Translations under genes and position numbers: made by a program | Shown: one piece after another, positions 1 through 7,988 of the stretch | How the letters are laid out: the number at the start of each line of letters is the position of its first letter | Position numbering within the stretch: the stretch's first letter is position 1 | The notes under the pieces: generated by a model | What the model saw: the letters and a program-made list of their open reading frames with translations, nothing else | Database searches by the model: none | What the model was told of the DNA's origin: nothing | NCBI RefSeq assembly: GCF_000170855.1 | Contig: NZ_ABCQ01000040.1 | Location: 1-41,255 of the forward strand | From: Moritella sp. PE36 | GTDB taxonomy: Bacteria; Pseudomonadota; Gammaproteobacteria; Enterobacterales; Moritellaceae | Direction: 5' to 3' | DNA: 41,255 nt

Positions 1-203
1 TAAGCAATTAAGTCGGCTCAATGAATTCTGTACTTCAACAACAAACCGAAGTTTGTTGTTTATAAAACCAAATCTTTCGATTTAATTTAATGTTCACAAT
101 TACATTGATATAATATTTGGTCATTATATCTCTGCAAGTGCTCACACAGATTGCTTGAATAAATTGTTAAAGAGCATACTGAGCGGCTGTTGCCGTGTCA
201 GTG
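1..203 (-). other. Pre-16S rRNA leader (5' transcribed spacer of an rrn operon)
   Basis: Read on the minus strand, this stretch starts just after an rRNA-type promoter, carries boxA (164-176) and runs off the left edge toward a 16S rRNA gene that is not in the window. Two hairpins are visible. Positions 37-60 form a perfect 10-bp stem whose minus-strand loop is TTCG closed by C-G, the very stable UUCG tetraloop. Positions 70-83 form a 5-bp stem with a GAAA (GNRA) loop. Such leaders take part in antitermination and in 30S assembly and processing. The gmhB-rrn adjacency matches Escherichia coli (gmhB-rrsH). The transcription start near 203 is inferred from the promoter. Confidence 0.85.
164..176 (-). 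promoter_or_regulatory. boxA antitermination element of the rrn leader
   Basis: The minus strand reads TGCTCTTTAACAA, the standard boxA of gammaproteobacterial rRNA operons, where NusB-NusE binds to build the antitermination complex. It lies about 30 nt downstream of the inferred transcription start. Confidence 0.9.
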
Positions 204-209
204 GGAGCG

Positions 210-237
210 ATTATAGAGATCTGGGTTACATTGGCAA
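210..237 (-). promoter_or_regulatory. rrn P1-type promoter
   Basis: On the minus strand TTGCCA (232-237) and a perfect TATAAT (210-215) are separated by 16 bp. The bases after the -10 are GC-rich (CGCTCCC), the discriminator expected for ppGpp/DksA control of stable RNA promoters. An A/T-rich stretch at about 238-262 could be an UP element. Only one such promoter is visible. No terminator is seen between the gmhB stop at 292 and this promoter, so gmhB transcripts may read into the rRNA operon. Confidence 0.85.
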
Positions 238-291
238 GTTCTTTTATTAAATTAAACGCAATCGCTCAAATAGTAATCAACCCGTGCTAAT

Positions 292-846
292 TTAGCCGTT
301 AACTATCGCTTTAGCCACAGATAATAGGTCTGTAAATACGCCATCTGCTGCTTCAGCACCTCTTTCACACAGGACTTTGCCAGTCGACACTAAGTAATTA
401 GCTTTAAGCTTTGATTTCAGCCCTGCCTGAATGTCAGATAATTTGTCACCGACTAAATACGAGTTAGCAAAATCAATATCAAGCTCTTTACCTGCACTAT
501 CTAACATCCCTGTGTTTGGCTTACGGCATAAACAATCTTGCTTATAATCACCAATGCCTTTTTCGGGATGATGAGGACAATAATAAATACCATCCAGATC
601 GACACCACGATCAGCAAGTGACCAATCCATCCACTCTGTTAGTGCCATAAATTCATCTTCAGTATAATAACCTCGTGCGATACCAGATTGATTTGTTATT
701 ACAACTAATAGATAACCATGCGCCTTCAGTAGTTGCATTGCTTCAATGCTGCCATCAATGAATTCAAAATCATCAATTTGTGAAACATAACCCTTATCTT
801 TATTAATCACACCATCACGGTCTAAGAATACAGCTGCAGTTGCCAC
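292..846 (-). CDS. gmhB: D-glycero-beta-D-manno-heptose-1,7-bisphosphate 7-phosphatase
   Basis: This cytoplasmic HAD-superfamily phosphatase removes the 7-phosphate from heptose bisphosphate on the way to ADP-heptose for the lipopolysaccharide inner core. The 184-residue protein has the usual family length. It shows the HAD nucleophile motif DRDGVINKD near residues 9-17, the zinc-binding segment CPHHPEKG...CLCRKPNTGM near 90-115, and the acidic motif GDKLSDIQAG near 133-142. The start codon is GTG, with an AAGG ribosome-binding site upstream. It is divergent from metNIQ and reads toward the rrn operon, as in E. coli. Confidence 0.95.
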   Translation of the reverse strand: MATAAVFLDRDGVINKDKGYVSQIDDFEFIDGSIEAMQLLKAHGYLLVVITNQSGIARGYYTEDEFMALTEWMDWSLADRGVDLDGIYYCPHHPEKGIGDYKQDCLCRKPNTGMLDSAGKELDIDFANSYLVGDKLSDIQAGLKSKLKANYLVSTGKVLCERGAEAADGVFTDLLSVAKAIVNG

Positions 847-870
847 TATTTATTACCTTTATTATCGATC

Positions 871-898
871 ATTCTAATTACACATTATTTCACGTCAT
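871..898 (-). promoter_or_regulatory. Candidate gmhB promoter
   Basis: On the minus strand ATGACG (893-898) and TAGAAT (871-876) are 16 bp apart, and the -10 lies about 25 bp upstream of the gmhB start. The -35 matches consensus at four of six positions. This was found by eye only. Confidence 0.4.
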
Positions 899-975
899 AA
901 AAATTACGCAATCCATACCTTCTACATGCAAACCTAAGAAACTTAAACTACCTCAATAGGAATAAAACACCGTAC

Positions 976-991
976 GGCCGTCTAGATGTAA
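976..991. promoter_or_regulatory. Probable MetJ operator (two adjacent met boxes)
   Basis: Positions 976-983 read GGCCGTCT and 984-991 read AGATGTAA. Against the met-box consensus AGACGTCT they match at 6/8 and 5/8 positions, and the pair contains the strong core CGTCTAGATGT. MetJ binds two or more adjacent 8-bp boxes, and metNIQ is a known MetJ target in enterics. The site lies just upstream of the best metN promoter, which supports S-adenosylmethionine-dependent repression of the importer. Confidence 0.55.
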
Positions 992-1000
992 AAAAGGCCA

Positions 1001-1029
1001 TTGACTTTGAGCAACTTAATAACTAGCAT
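1001..1029 (+). promoter_or_regulatory. Candidate metNIQ promoter
   Basis: TTGACT (1001-1006) and TAGCAT (1024-1029) have a 17-bp spacer. They lie immediately downstream of the met boxes and about 80 bp upstream of the metN start at 1112. The -35 is near consensus and the -10 is weaker. Confidence 0.45.
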
Positions 1030-1111
1030 ATGTATCCAGTTGTTACTCATAAATGAAGAATTAATATCTAATCTTATATATCGATTCTTATTTTTCGTTT
1101 TAGGCGTTGAA

Positions 1112-2146
1112 ATGATCAAATTAGCAAATATCAATAAAATATTTGAAACTACAGACAAGCCTGTTTATGCCTTGAAAGACGTGAGTTTAAGCGTCAATAA
1201 AGGCGAAATATTCGGTGTAATTGGTTCATCAGGTGCAGGTAAAAGTACATTAATACGTTGTGTTAATTTACTTGAAATACCGACATCAGGTTCAATTCAG
1301 CTGGATGGCGTTGAACTAACAAAATTAAATAAGACAGAGCTATGTGCTGCACGACGTCAGATCGGCATGATATTTCAACACTTCAATTTATTATCATCAC
1401 GTACCGTGTTTAATAACGTGGCATTACCACTTGAATTAGCTGGTGTGGATAAAGCGGAAATAAAAAACAAGATCGCACCGCTACTCGAACTCGTTGGTTT
1501 AGAAACAAAACATAACGCCTACCCTTCTGAGTTAAGTGGCGGCCAAAAACAACGTGTTGCGATTGCACGCGCGTTAGCGTCAGAGCCTAAAGTTCTACTT
1601 TGTGATGAAGCTACATCAGCGCTTGATCCAACCACAACCAAATCAATTTTAGCGCTATTAAAAGATATTAATGCACGACTAGGCCTAACTATTCTGCTTA
1701 TTACTCACGAAATGGAAGTGGTTAAAAATATCTGCCATAAAGTTGCGATCATTGATAAAGGTGAATTGATTGAACAAAACACCGTCGCGAAGTTCTTCGC
1801 GAATCCACAAACGGAATTAGCGCAGCTCTTTATAGAAGCAACGATAAACTTAGAAATTCCGGATGAGTATAAACAACGCTTGTCATTAAATAGAAAAGCA
1901 AACTCAATGCCATTAGTGCGTTTAGGCTTTACAGGTGATAGCGTTGATACAGCGGTAATTTCAGAAGTAAGTAGAACATTAAACGTCGATGTAAATATTT
2001 TAAGTGCCGACATTGAATTCGCTGGCGGTATCAAATTTGGCTATATGCTAGCTGAACTGATAGGCGATAAAGAAAATACTATCGCAGCAAAGGCTTTTTT
2101 CCAACAACACGCAGTTAATGTAGAGGTTATCGGTTATGTCGACTGA
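1112..2146 (+). CDS. metN: Methionine ABC transporter, ATP-binding protein
   Basis: This is the ATPase subunit of the MetNIQ importer for L- and D-methionine, on the cytoplasmic face of the inner membrane. At 344 residues it matches the family. It shows Walker [10 protein letters not shown] at residues 38-46, the ABC signature LSGGQKQR followed by Walker [14 protein letters not shown], and a C-terminal NIL domain of about 80 residues that binds methionine and mediates trans-inhibition. The frame is open back to a TTG at 1001, but the family N-terminus [12 protein letters not shown] begins at 1112, so I use that start. The stop overlaps metI by 11 bp, which indicates translational coupling. 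Confidence 0.95.
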   Translation: MIKLANINKIFETTDKPVYALKDVSLSVNKGEIFGVIGSSGAGKSTLIRCVNLLEIPTSGSIQLDGVELTKLNKTELCAARRQIGMIFQHFNLLSSRTVFNNVALPLELAGVDKAEIKNKIAPLLELVGLETKHNAYPSELSGGQKQRVAIARALASEPKVLLCDEATSALDPTTTKSILALLKDINARLGLTILLITHEMEVVKNICHKVAIIDKGELIEQNTVAKFFANPQTELAQLFIEATINLEIPDEYKQRLSLNRKANSMPLVRLGFTGDSVDTAVISEVSRTLNVDVNILSADIEFAGGIKFGYMLAELIGDKENTIAAKAFFQQHAVNVEVIGYVD

Positions 2147-2792
2147 GCAAATGATTAATTTATTTTTTAACGCAACCCTCGAAACGTTAGCCATGGTTGG
2201 TATTGCAGCTGCCATTGCATGTTTACTTGGTATGCCAACCGGGATCTTGTTACATGTAACAAAAACGAACGGTATTTTAGCAAACAAAAAATTAAATAAT
2301 GCATTAAGTGTGATTGTTAATATAGGTCGTTCTGTACCTTTCATTATTCTACTTGTGGCCATTATTCCATTTACACGCTTGATTGTCGGTTCGTCAATTG
2401 GCACAGGCGCAATGATAGTGCCATTAACCGTAGCCTCAATCCCTTTCATTGCACGATTAATCGAAGGTGCATTATTAGATGTGCCAGCAGGTCTGATCGA
2501 AGCAGCACAAACAATGGGCGCTACCCCACTACAGATTATAATGAAAGTGTTAATCCCAGAGGCAATGCCAGGGATCATAAATAGCATCACAATCACGTTA
2601 GTAACACTTGTAAACTACTCTGCAATGGCAGGTACAGTCGGGGGCGGCGGTCTCGGCGATGTTGGTATTCAACATGGTTACATTGGCTTTAACCCGACTA
2701 TTATTCTAATTACCGTTATCTTACTGGTGATCATCGTACAGATTATTCAATCCGTCGGTGAACGCTTAATCAGTAAAGTCGACCACAGATAA
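2136..2792 (+). CDS. metI: Methionine ABC transporter, permease
   Basis: This is the membrane subunit of the methionine importer; two copies form the translocation pathway and contact two MetN subunits. The 218-residue protein is the usual size, has about five strongly hydrophobic segments, and carries the cytoplasmic EAA coupling loop [14 protein letters not shown] near residues 127-140. The start overlaps the end of metN, and metQ follows after 31 bp, so the three genes form one operon. Confidence 0.95.
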   Translation: MSTEQMINLFFNATLETLAMVGIAAAIACLLGMPTGILLHVTKTNGILANKKLNNALSVIVNIGRSVPFIILLVAIIPFTRLIVGSSIGTGAMIVPLTVASIPFIARLIEGALLDVPAGLIEAAQTMGATPLQIIMKVLIPEAMPGIINSITITLVTLVNYSAMAGTVGGGGLGDVGIQHGYIGFNPTIILITVILLVIIVQIIQSVGERLISKVDHR

Positions 2793-2823
2793 TAAACTTT
2801 AACAACTCAAGGAAATAATAATC

Positions 2824-3630
2824 ATGGAATTTTCACTAAAGAAATTAGTATCAGTTACAGCAATTGCATCAAGTGTGCTATTAAGTGCATGTAGTGGCGA
2901 CAAAGACTCAACAGTATTAAAAGTGGGTGCAATGGCTGGCCCAGAAGCGGAAGTAATTGAAATTGCAAAAAGAATTGCTAAAGAGAAATACAACCTAGAT
3001 ATTGAAATTGTCACATTTACAGATTATGTAACACCAAACCGAGCACTGGAAGAAGGCAGTATTGATGTTAATGCATTCCAACATAAACCTTATCTAGATG
3101 CGCAAATCGAACAACGTGGTTATGATATTACAGCCGTAGCAAATACATTTGTTTATCCAATTGCAGCATACTCAACGTCAATCAAACACGTTGACGAACT
3201 AAAAGAAGGTAATAAAATTGCCATACCAAATGATCCAACCAACCTAGGCCGTTCATTATTACTACTTGAACAGCAAGGTATCATTGCACTTAAAGCGGGT
3301 GTTGGTATTAAAGCGACAGAATTAGATATTACTGCAAATCCATTTGGTATTGAGATTGTAAAATTAGAAGCGGCTTTATTAGCACGTAACTTACAAGACG
3401 TAACACTTGCTGTTATCAACACCACATTTGCAACAAAGATTGGTTTATCGCCAACTAAAGATGGTGTATTCGTTGAAGACAAAGAATCTCCATACGTAAA
3501 CTTGATTGTTGCACGTAATGACAACAAAGATTCTGAACAAGTAAAACAGTTCATCGCTGCATTCCAAACTCAAGAAGTGTATGACGAAGCAAATAAACTG
3601 TTCAACAATGCCATTGTAAAAGGCTGGTAA
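2824..3630 (+). CDS. metQ: Methionine-binding lipoprotein
   Basis: This substrate-binding component captures methionine outside the inner membrane and delivers it to MetNI. The 268-residue protein begins with a lipoprotein signal; the lipobox LSAC places the acylated cysteine at residue 23. The rest matches the NlpA/MetQ family, for example the stretch PEAEVIEIAKRIAKEKYNLD and the ligand-cleft segment IAIPNDPTNLGRSL. An AAGGA ribosome-binding site precedes the ATG. No convincing intrinsic terminator follows. Specificity could extend to related amino acids, but the operon argues for methionine. Confidence 0.94.
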   Translation: MEFSLKKLVSVTAIASSVLLSACSGDKDSTVLKVGAMAGPEAEVIEIAKRIAKEKYNLDIEIVTFTDYVTPNRALEEGSIDVNAFQHKPYLDAQIEQRGYDITAVANTFVYPIAAYSTSIKHVDELKEGNKIAIPNDPTNLGRSLLLLEQQGIIALKAGVGIKATELDITANPFGIEIVKLEAALLARNLQDVTLAVINTTFATKIGLSPTKDGVFVEDKESPYVNLIVARNDNKDSEQVKQFIAAFQTQEVYDEANKLFNNAIVKGW

Positions 3631-3747
3631 TCAGTTACTTACTCGCAAATAAGTTCGCGTAATAGTTAACATAATGATGATAAGGTGTGGTTGCTAACAA
3701 AAATTATTCTGTATTTTTTTTGATATCAATCACATTTTCTACCAAGC

Positions 3748-3779
3748 TTAATGAATCGCTATCATCAGAGATTCATTAA
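3748..3779 (+). repeat. Inverted repeat abutting a start codon
   Basis: TTAATGAATC (3748-3757) and GATTCATTAA (3770-3779) form a perfect 10-bp stem with a 12-nt loop. The right arm ends at the base before the ATG of the following gene (3780). In RNA this hairpin would cover the place where a ribosome-binding site should be, and no good Shine-Dalgarno sequence is visible. It could be a translational control element or a protein-binding palindrome. Confidence 0.6.
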
Positions 3780-4766
3780 ATGGCCCACTCTTTTTTTAAC
3801 AAAGCATCTTTGTGGCCTTCTTTAACCACAAGCATAATGATTTTTCTGTCTGTACCTGTAATGGCCTCTCTTTCTGGTGACACCGATGAGCGCAACAAAC
3901 TATCCTCTGCCAAGCAAATAAGCTTACCTAATAGCGAAGTGAACTCATTTTCAATTAATTGGCAATGGACCGATCACGAAGGTAAAAACATAAATGTAAA
4001 ATCATTCTTTGATACCGATGTCGTCGAAACCTCGTTACAAGACAGCTATAAGCTTTCGTTTTCATTAAGCCATCCTATCAAAGCAATTCATACCTACTTA
4101 ACTCCCCGACTTGAATTTGCGATTGAACGTATTAATTTTTATACTCCAGATGATCAAGATAAAATAACAGACATAAGATACGCATTCACAAATAAAAACG
4201 AGAGTAATGCATCACAGTTGTTTTGGCAGGCGTATAACCAATATCAAAATGATGCCTTTTATCATCTCAAAATAACCCCTTGTGTACATCCAAATAACAA
4301 AGAGTTACCTTGTGTGAGGCCTAATTACTCTCAACTATTTTATGAATATAGAGCATATCTAAAAGATATCGCGACACAGTTAGCTAAACAGCAATCATTC
4401 AGTACAGCTGTAAACAATGCACGACATTGGGTCTACGCTATCCCAGATAGAGAGGAACATGACAACAGTTTCTTCTCGCCGATTAGCGTATTAAAAACCA
4501 ATGAAGCAGACAGTGATGAAAAAGCGCTGCTATTAGCGACATTAATTAGTCAGCTCGCACCTGAGTATGAGCTGTTCATGCTTTATCCATCAACCAGTAT
4601 CGGCAGTGTCTCTCCTGTATGGCTAACTATTGATAGTAAAAGTGGCGTAGAAGGCCAAAAAATCATGATCAATCAAAATCAATATACGGTGATATCAGGA
4701 TCAAAAATAAAGTTAGATAAAATGCTTTCTTCAAACACAAAATTGATTAGTGAATCATTATATTGA
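3780..4766 (+). CDS. Exported protein of unknown function, transglutaminase-like C-terminus without catalytic residues
   Basis: I do not recognise a characterised homologue. The 328-residue product has a hydrophobic N-terminal segment (about residues 12-30) that looks like a signal peptide, with cleavage plausible after VMA. Two close cysteines (168 and 178) sit in a repeated PCVxPN motif and could form a disulfide. Residues 243-256 (ADSDEKALLLATLI) resemble the transglutaminase-like motif GDCxDKALLLAALL, but serine 245 occupies the cysteine position. Downstream, PVWLTID (279-285) resembles the HxWxxxD motif with proline for histidine. If the resemblance is real, the protein is a non-catalytic member of that fold. 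It appears to be a single gene and its start is preceded by an inverted repeat. Confidence 0.7.
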   Translation: MAHSFFNKASLWPSLTTSIMIFLSVPVMASLSGDTDERNKLSSAKQISLPNSEVNSFSINWQWTDHEGKNINVKSFFDTDVVETSLQDSYKLSFSLSHPIKAIHTYLTPRLEFAIERINFYTPDDQDKITDIRYAFTNKNESNASQLFWQAYNQYQNDAFYHLKITPCVHPNNKELPCVRPNYSQLFYEYRAYLKDIATQLAKQQSFSTAVNNARHWVYAIPDREEHDNSFFSPISVLKTNEADSDEKALLLATLISQLAPEYELFMLYPSTSIGSVSPVWLTIDSKSGVEGQKIMINQNQYTVISGSKIKLDKMLSSNTKLISESLY

Positions 4767-4918
4767 CCACATAATTACGTTTTACTGCCACATTTCCCTG
4801 GTAAATAGAATAAGATGTGAAAATCATATAATTCGATACTGCTCATTACTCAAATCCAGCACAACTATCGAATTGAAACGGTTTAATACCCATTTTCATA
4901 TTTAAAAGGATACTAATA

Positions 4919-5467
4919 ATGAAAAAAATTCTGACGGTTATCGCCCTCTCACTCACTTCTTTTGTCGCTTTAAGTCATAGCCTAACAGTAGGTGAAAATT
5001 TACCCCAAGTAACAATTACAGACAAAGGTTATGTTGATTTAGTGGAAGGTGATTTCGAATACCGCCAGTGGACTTCAGCTGAATTACAAAATAAAGTTAT
5101 TTTAATTCAACACATAGCAGGGCGGACATCCGCAAAAGAACTCAATGACCCTATGATTGACGCTGTTATTGCCGCCGATTTTCCGTTTGAAAAATATAAT
5201 ACCGCGACATTAGTCAATTTAGATGAATCTATCTGGGGGACAGGCGCGATCGTGGCTAGTCAGGTGAAAAGTAACAAGGAAGAGTTTCCTGATGCTATTT
5301 TTGTACTCGATAGTGAAGGTGCTATGCGTAAAACCTGGGCATTAACCGAAAAAAGCTCAGCGATCATTTTATTAGACCAGGCAGGTAAGATCTTATATGT
5401 CAAAGATGGTGAAATGAACCCAACAGAAATCGATACCGTTATCGGAATTATCAACGCGAATATATAA
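4919..5467 (+). CDS. ytfJ: YtfJ family periplasmic protein
   Basis: The 182-residue protein matches E. coli YtfJ (184 residues) in length and layout. An N-terminal signal peptide of about 20 residues is followed by a thioredoxin-like domain; recognisable parts are VGENLPQVTI near the mature start, VILIQHIAGRTSAKELN and the C-terminal AIILLDQAGKILYVKDGEM. The domain has no CxxC pair, so thiol-disulfide exchange is not expected and the function is unknown. A good AAGGA ribosome-binding site precedes the ATG. A TATAAT occurs at 4827-4832 but without a convincing -35. It appears to be transcribed alone. Confidence 0.85.
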   Translation: MKKILTVIALSLTSFVALSHSLTVGENLPQVTITDKGYVDLVEGDFEYRQWTSAELQNKVILIQHIAGRTSAKELNDPMIDAVIAADFPFEKYNTATLVNLDESIWGTGAIVASQVKSNKEEFPDAIFVLDSEGAMRKTWALTEKSSAIILLDQAGKILYVKDGEMNPTEIDTVIGIINANI

Positions 5468-5483
5468 ACGTTACCATTGAGGG

Positions 5484-5526
5484 TTGGACGAGTCGACGCC
5501 GATTTATTATTACAACGCTCGTCCAA
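5484..5526 (+). terminator. Possible ytfJ terminator hairpin
   Basis: TTGGACGAG (5484-5492) and CTCGTCCAA (5518-5526) form a perfect 9-bp stem with a 25-nt loop, starting 17 bp after the ytfJ stop. The following bases (ATAATTTATTT) are A/T-rich but not a clean U-tract, so this may instead stabilise the mRNA 3' end or be a protein-binding palindrome. Confidence 0.4.
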
Positions 5527-5665
5527 ATAATTTATTTGTATAAACCATCATAAAAATATTTCTCACTATCCATCAATTTTAAACACCAAAACAATACTTT
5601 TATTGCCATATCAGGTATAAATAAAGCTTATATTCACTCCCTCTTAATACGCCGTTAGGTTTACT

Positions 5666-6493
5666 ATGTCCGTTACTGATACTGATACCAATATAAATAA
5701 AATTGAATCGAATATTTTAAACAGTATTCAACAACTACGTCAAGTTGCCAAAGATAGAGGCATCGATGGCATGCTAACGGTAAATAAGCATACGACATTT
5801 GAACACAGGGCAATTCAGCGTGTTAATCAAGAGCAGATCAAACAGCAGAAAAACTTAGAAAGTATTGTCATGCGAGCCAATAATTTTTGTGATGACGTGA
5901 CTAGTGAAAATATTGATCCCGATTGGCTCAGTGCTTTCATGTCGATGGCAAAAGATATTTCAGGCCCACATATGCAAACATTATGGGGTCATATTTTTGC
6001 ATTGGAATTAAGCCATTCCGGTAGCTTCTCGGTTAAATCATTACGCACACTCAACCAAATGACCCAACGTGAAGCGCAAATGTTTCAAGCAGCTTGTAAT
6101 TTAAGTTCTCAAATCGGTTACGACACTAACCGTAAGATTGTCCTGAACTGCCAAAATAACAATAAAAGTTTCTTATTGTTTAACAAGCCGCAATTTAAGT
6201 CGATTAATTTAGGTCGACACAAACTACCTTACAATAGCTTTTTAACCTTGTCGGAGTTGGGATTAATTCATCATAATGAATTAGAAATGGTGAATCTTCC
6301 TTTAGATAAAGACTTACCAATAAGCTACGGGGAAGAAAAGTTAACAATGAAAGTCAAAAACCGTTCATCACGCATGAAGTATTATCGCTTTACTAATATT
6401 GGTGATGAACTGGCTAAGCTCATCCCGCATGAGAATAACCCGGAATATTTTTCTGAGCTAACCAGCCATTTACATAATGCATTTAATTTTTAA
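5666..6493 (+). CDS. TIGR03899 / DUF2806-type protein of unknown function
   Basis: The 275-residue protein has no signal peptide or membrane segment. Its middle part (IDPDWLSAFMSMAKDIS..., MQTLWGHIFALEL..., SGSFSVKSLRTLNQMTQREAQMF, about residues 95-150) follows the pattern I associate with DUF2806-related proteins, in which a helical segment precedes a conserved PGSFS/RTL-type motif; Vibrio and Shewanella members are annotated TIGR03899. The function is unknown. The start has an AGG ribosome-binding site 6 nt upstream. The N-terminus carries a short threonine-aspartate repeat. It is convergent with cysQ, with only 2 bp between the stops and no room for a separate terminator. Confidence 0.65.
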   Translation: MSVTDTDTNINKIESNILNSIQQLRQVAKDRGIDGMLTVNKHTTFEHRAIQRVNQEQIKQQKNLESIVMRANNFCDDVTSENIDPDWLSAFMSMAKDISGPHMQTLWGHIFALELSHSGSFSVKSLRTLNQMTQREAQMFQAACNLSSQIGYDTNRKIVLNCQNNNKSFLLFNKPQFKSINLGRHKLPYNSFLTLSELGLIHHNELEMVNLPLDKDLPISYGEEKLTMKVKNRSSRMKYYRFTNIGDELAKLIPHENNPEYFSELTSHLHNAFNF

Positions 6494-6495
6494 GT

Positions 6496-7272
6496 TTATT
6501 TAGCTACAACAAAGAACGGATTTAGCACTGACTCTTGGTGGTTATACAATAACGGTGAACCATCAAGCTGTACTACTTTGGCTCCTGCAGCACAAGCAAC
6601 CGCATGTCCAGCGCCGGTATCCCACCAACAAGTTGGGCCTAATCGTGGATAACAATGTGCACTCCCTTCGGCAATCAAACAAAACTTCAATGAACTACCA
6701 ACCGGAATAATATCTGTTTCTTTATAACGAGCTAAATACAATGCCATTTCAGGACTGGCATGAGAACGGGAACCGACCACTTTAACGACGTCATCATTAG
6801 GAATGGGTAGTGCAGCTAACTTAACGGTTTCACCGCCATGCAATAAAAAAGCACCATCAGAATTAGTATAATAAAGCTTATCTAATACTGGTGCATAGAC
6901 AACACCTAATATTGGTTGTTGGTTGTGGATCAAGGCGATATTAACGGTAAATTCACCATTACGTTTAATAAACTCTTTAGTGCCATCTAAGGGGTCAACA
7001 AGCCAAAATGTTTGCCATTGCTTTCTTTCGTCCCAAGGGATGCTTGCACCTTCTTCAGACAAAATGGGAATATCAGGGGTAATAGTACGTAAACTGGCAA
7101 CAATGATGTCATTAGCTGCAATATCAGCTTCTGTCACTGGTGAGTTATCATCTTTGGTATCAACCTTAAAATCGCGCTGATAAATCGTTAATATCTCTTG
7201 TCCTGCTGCAACAGCGATATCATTAACTTGACTGACTAAATGATCGATTGAACTCTCTATTGAACTATCCAT
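6496..7272 (-). CDS. cysQ: 3'(2'),5'-bisphosphate nucleotidase CysQ
   Basis: CysQ hydrolyses PAP, the by-product of PAPS reduction, to AMP and phosphate, preventing inhibition of sulfur assimilation and of RNA degradation. The 258-residue protein belongs to the inositol-monophosphatase superfamily. Metal-binding motifs are visible: EEGA near residues 73-76, DPLDGTKEF at 93-101, and WWDTGAGHA in the C-terminal part. It is the last gene of the sulfate cluster, 73 bp after cysC, a logical place because CysC makes PAPS. A GGGAG sequence lies somewhat far (13 nt) upstream of the ATG. Confidence 0.94.
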   Translation of the reverse strand: MDSSIESSIDHLVSQVNDIAVAAGQEILTIYQRDFKVDTKDDNSPVTEADIAANDIIVASLRTITPDIPILSEEGASIPWDERKQWQTFWLVDPLDGTKEFIKRNGEFTVNIALIHNQQPILGVVYAPVLDKLYYTNSDGAFLLHGGETVKLAALPIPNDDVVKVVGSRSHASPEMALYLARYKETDIIPVGSSLKFCLIAEGSAHCYPRLGPTCWWDTGAGHAVACAAGAKVVQLDGSPLLYNHQESVLNPFFVVAK

Positions 7273-7345
7273 TTATTCGCTACGACTCCCTTACTTACAA
7301 ACGATTTTTATGACAAAGTTACTTAATATTAATCTTAGAAAACGG

Positions 7346-7981
7346 TTACTTAATATGACCTTGCTGTGAAAGATAAGTCATGATCTGTTGAACTGAGCTT
7401 GAAACTGGGTTATTGCCATTATCTAGATACAATTCAGGTTTAGTTGGCGCTTCATAAACAGAATCAATACCGGTAAAATTCTTGATCTCACCTGCTCGCG
7501 CTTTCTTATAAAGCCCCTTAGGATCACGCTGCTCACAAATCGCAAGATCGGCATCAACATGTATTTCGATAAACTCACTGTCACCCAATAATGCACGAAC
7601 GAGTTCACGCTCTTGACGGTGTGGAGAAATAAAGGCTGTTAATACAATAACACCCGCATCAACCATTAACTTTGCCACTTCTCCCACTCTGCGAATATTT
7701 TCTTTACGATCATCATCGCTAAAGCCCAGATCACCACATAAACCAAAACGCACATTATCGCCGTCTAACAAATAGGTATGATAACCCGCTTTGTGTAATT
7801 CATTCTCTAATGCACCCGCCACTGTCGATTTACCCGAGCCACTTAAGCCAGTAAACCATAACACGCAAGGTTGCTGTTGTTTGTTCGCAGCTCTTGCGGC
7901 TTTATCTACAGTATGCTTATGCCACACGATATTTTCAGTTGCTGTTGTATCAGCATTGCTTTCATTGATAATTGTTGTCAT
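7346..7981 (-). CDS. cysC: Adenylyl-sulfate kinase
   Basis: CysC phosphorylates APS with ATP to make PAPS, the second activation step of assimilatory sulfate reduction. With the ATG at 7981 the protein has 211 residues, close to E. coli CysC (201). It shows the P-loop GLSGSGKST at residues 45-53, the segment [10 protein letters not shown] containing the serine known to be phosphorylated in the family, and the APS-kinase hallmark [19 protein letters not shown]. The frame is open to an ATG at 8011, but that start would overlap the upstream gene by 23 bp and add a non-homologous tail; at 7981 the gap is 7 bp. Confidence 0.94.
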   Translation of the reverse strand: MTTIINESNADTTATENIVWHKHTVDKAARAANKQQQPCVLWFTGLSGSGKSTVAGALENELHKAGYHTYLLDGDNVRFGLCGDLGFSDDDRKENIRRVGEVAKLMVDAGVIVLTAFISPHRQERELVRALLGDSEFIEIHVDADLAICEQRDPKGLYKKARAGEIKNFTGIDSVYEAPTKPELYLDNGNNPVSSSVQQIMTYLSQQGHIK

Positions 7982-7988
7982 TACATGC

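Noticed and set aside
1001-1111. Extended metN reading frame from TTG 1001
   Set aside because: It adds 37 residues absent from MetN proteins, and the TTG is part of the likely -35 element. The family start is ATG 1112.
2048-2596. 182-codon frame antisense to metI
   Set aside because: It is a mirror of the metI coding frame with low-complexity composition. metI has full family motifs and the operon context.
3631-3747. Terminator after metQ
   Set aside because: A T-run occurs at about 3714-3721, but no stable stem precedes it.
4873-4902. TTGAAA / CATATT pair before ytfJ as promoter
   Set aside because: Transcription would begin at or within the Shine-Dalgarno sequence, leaving no room for ribosome binding.
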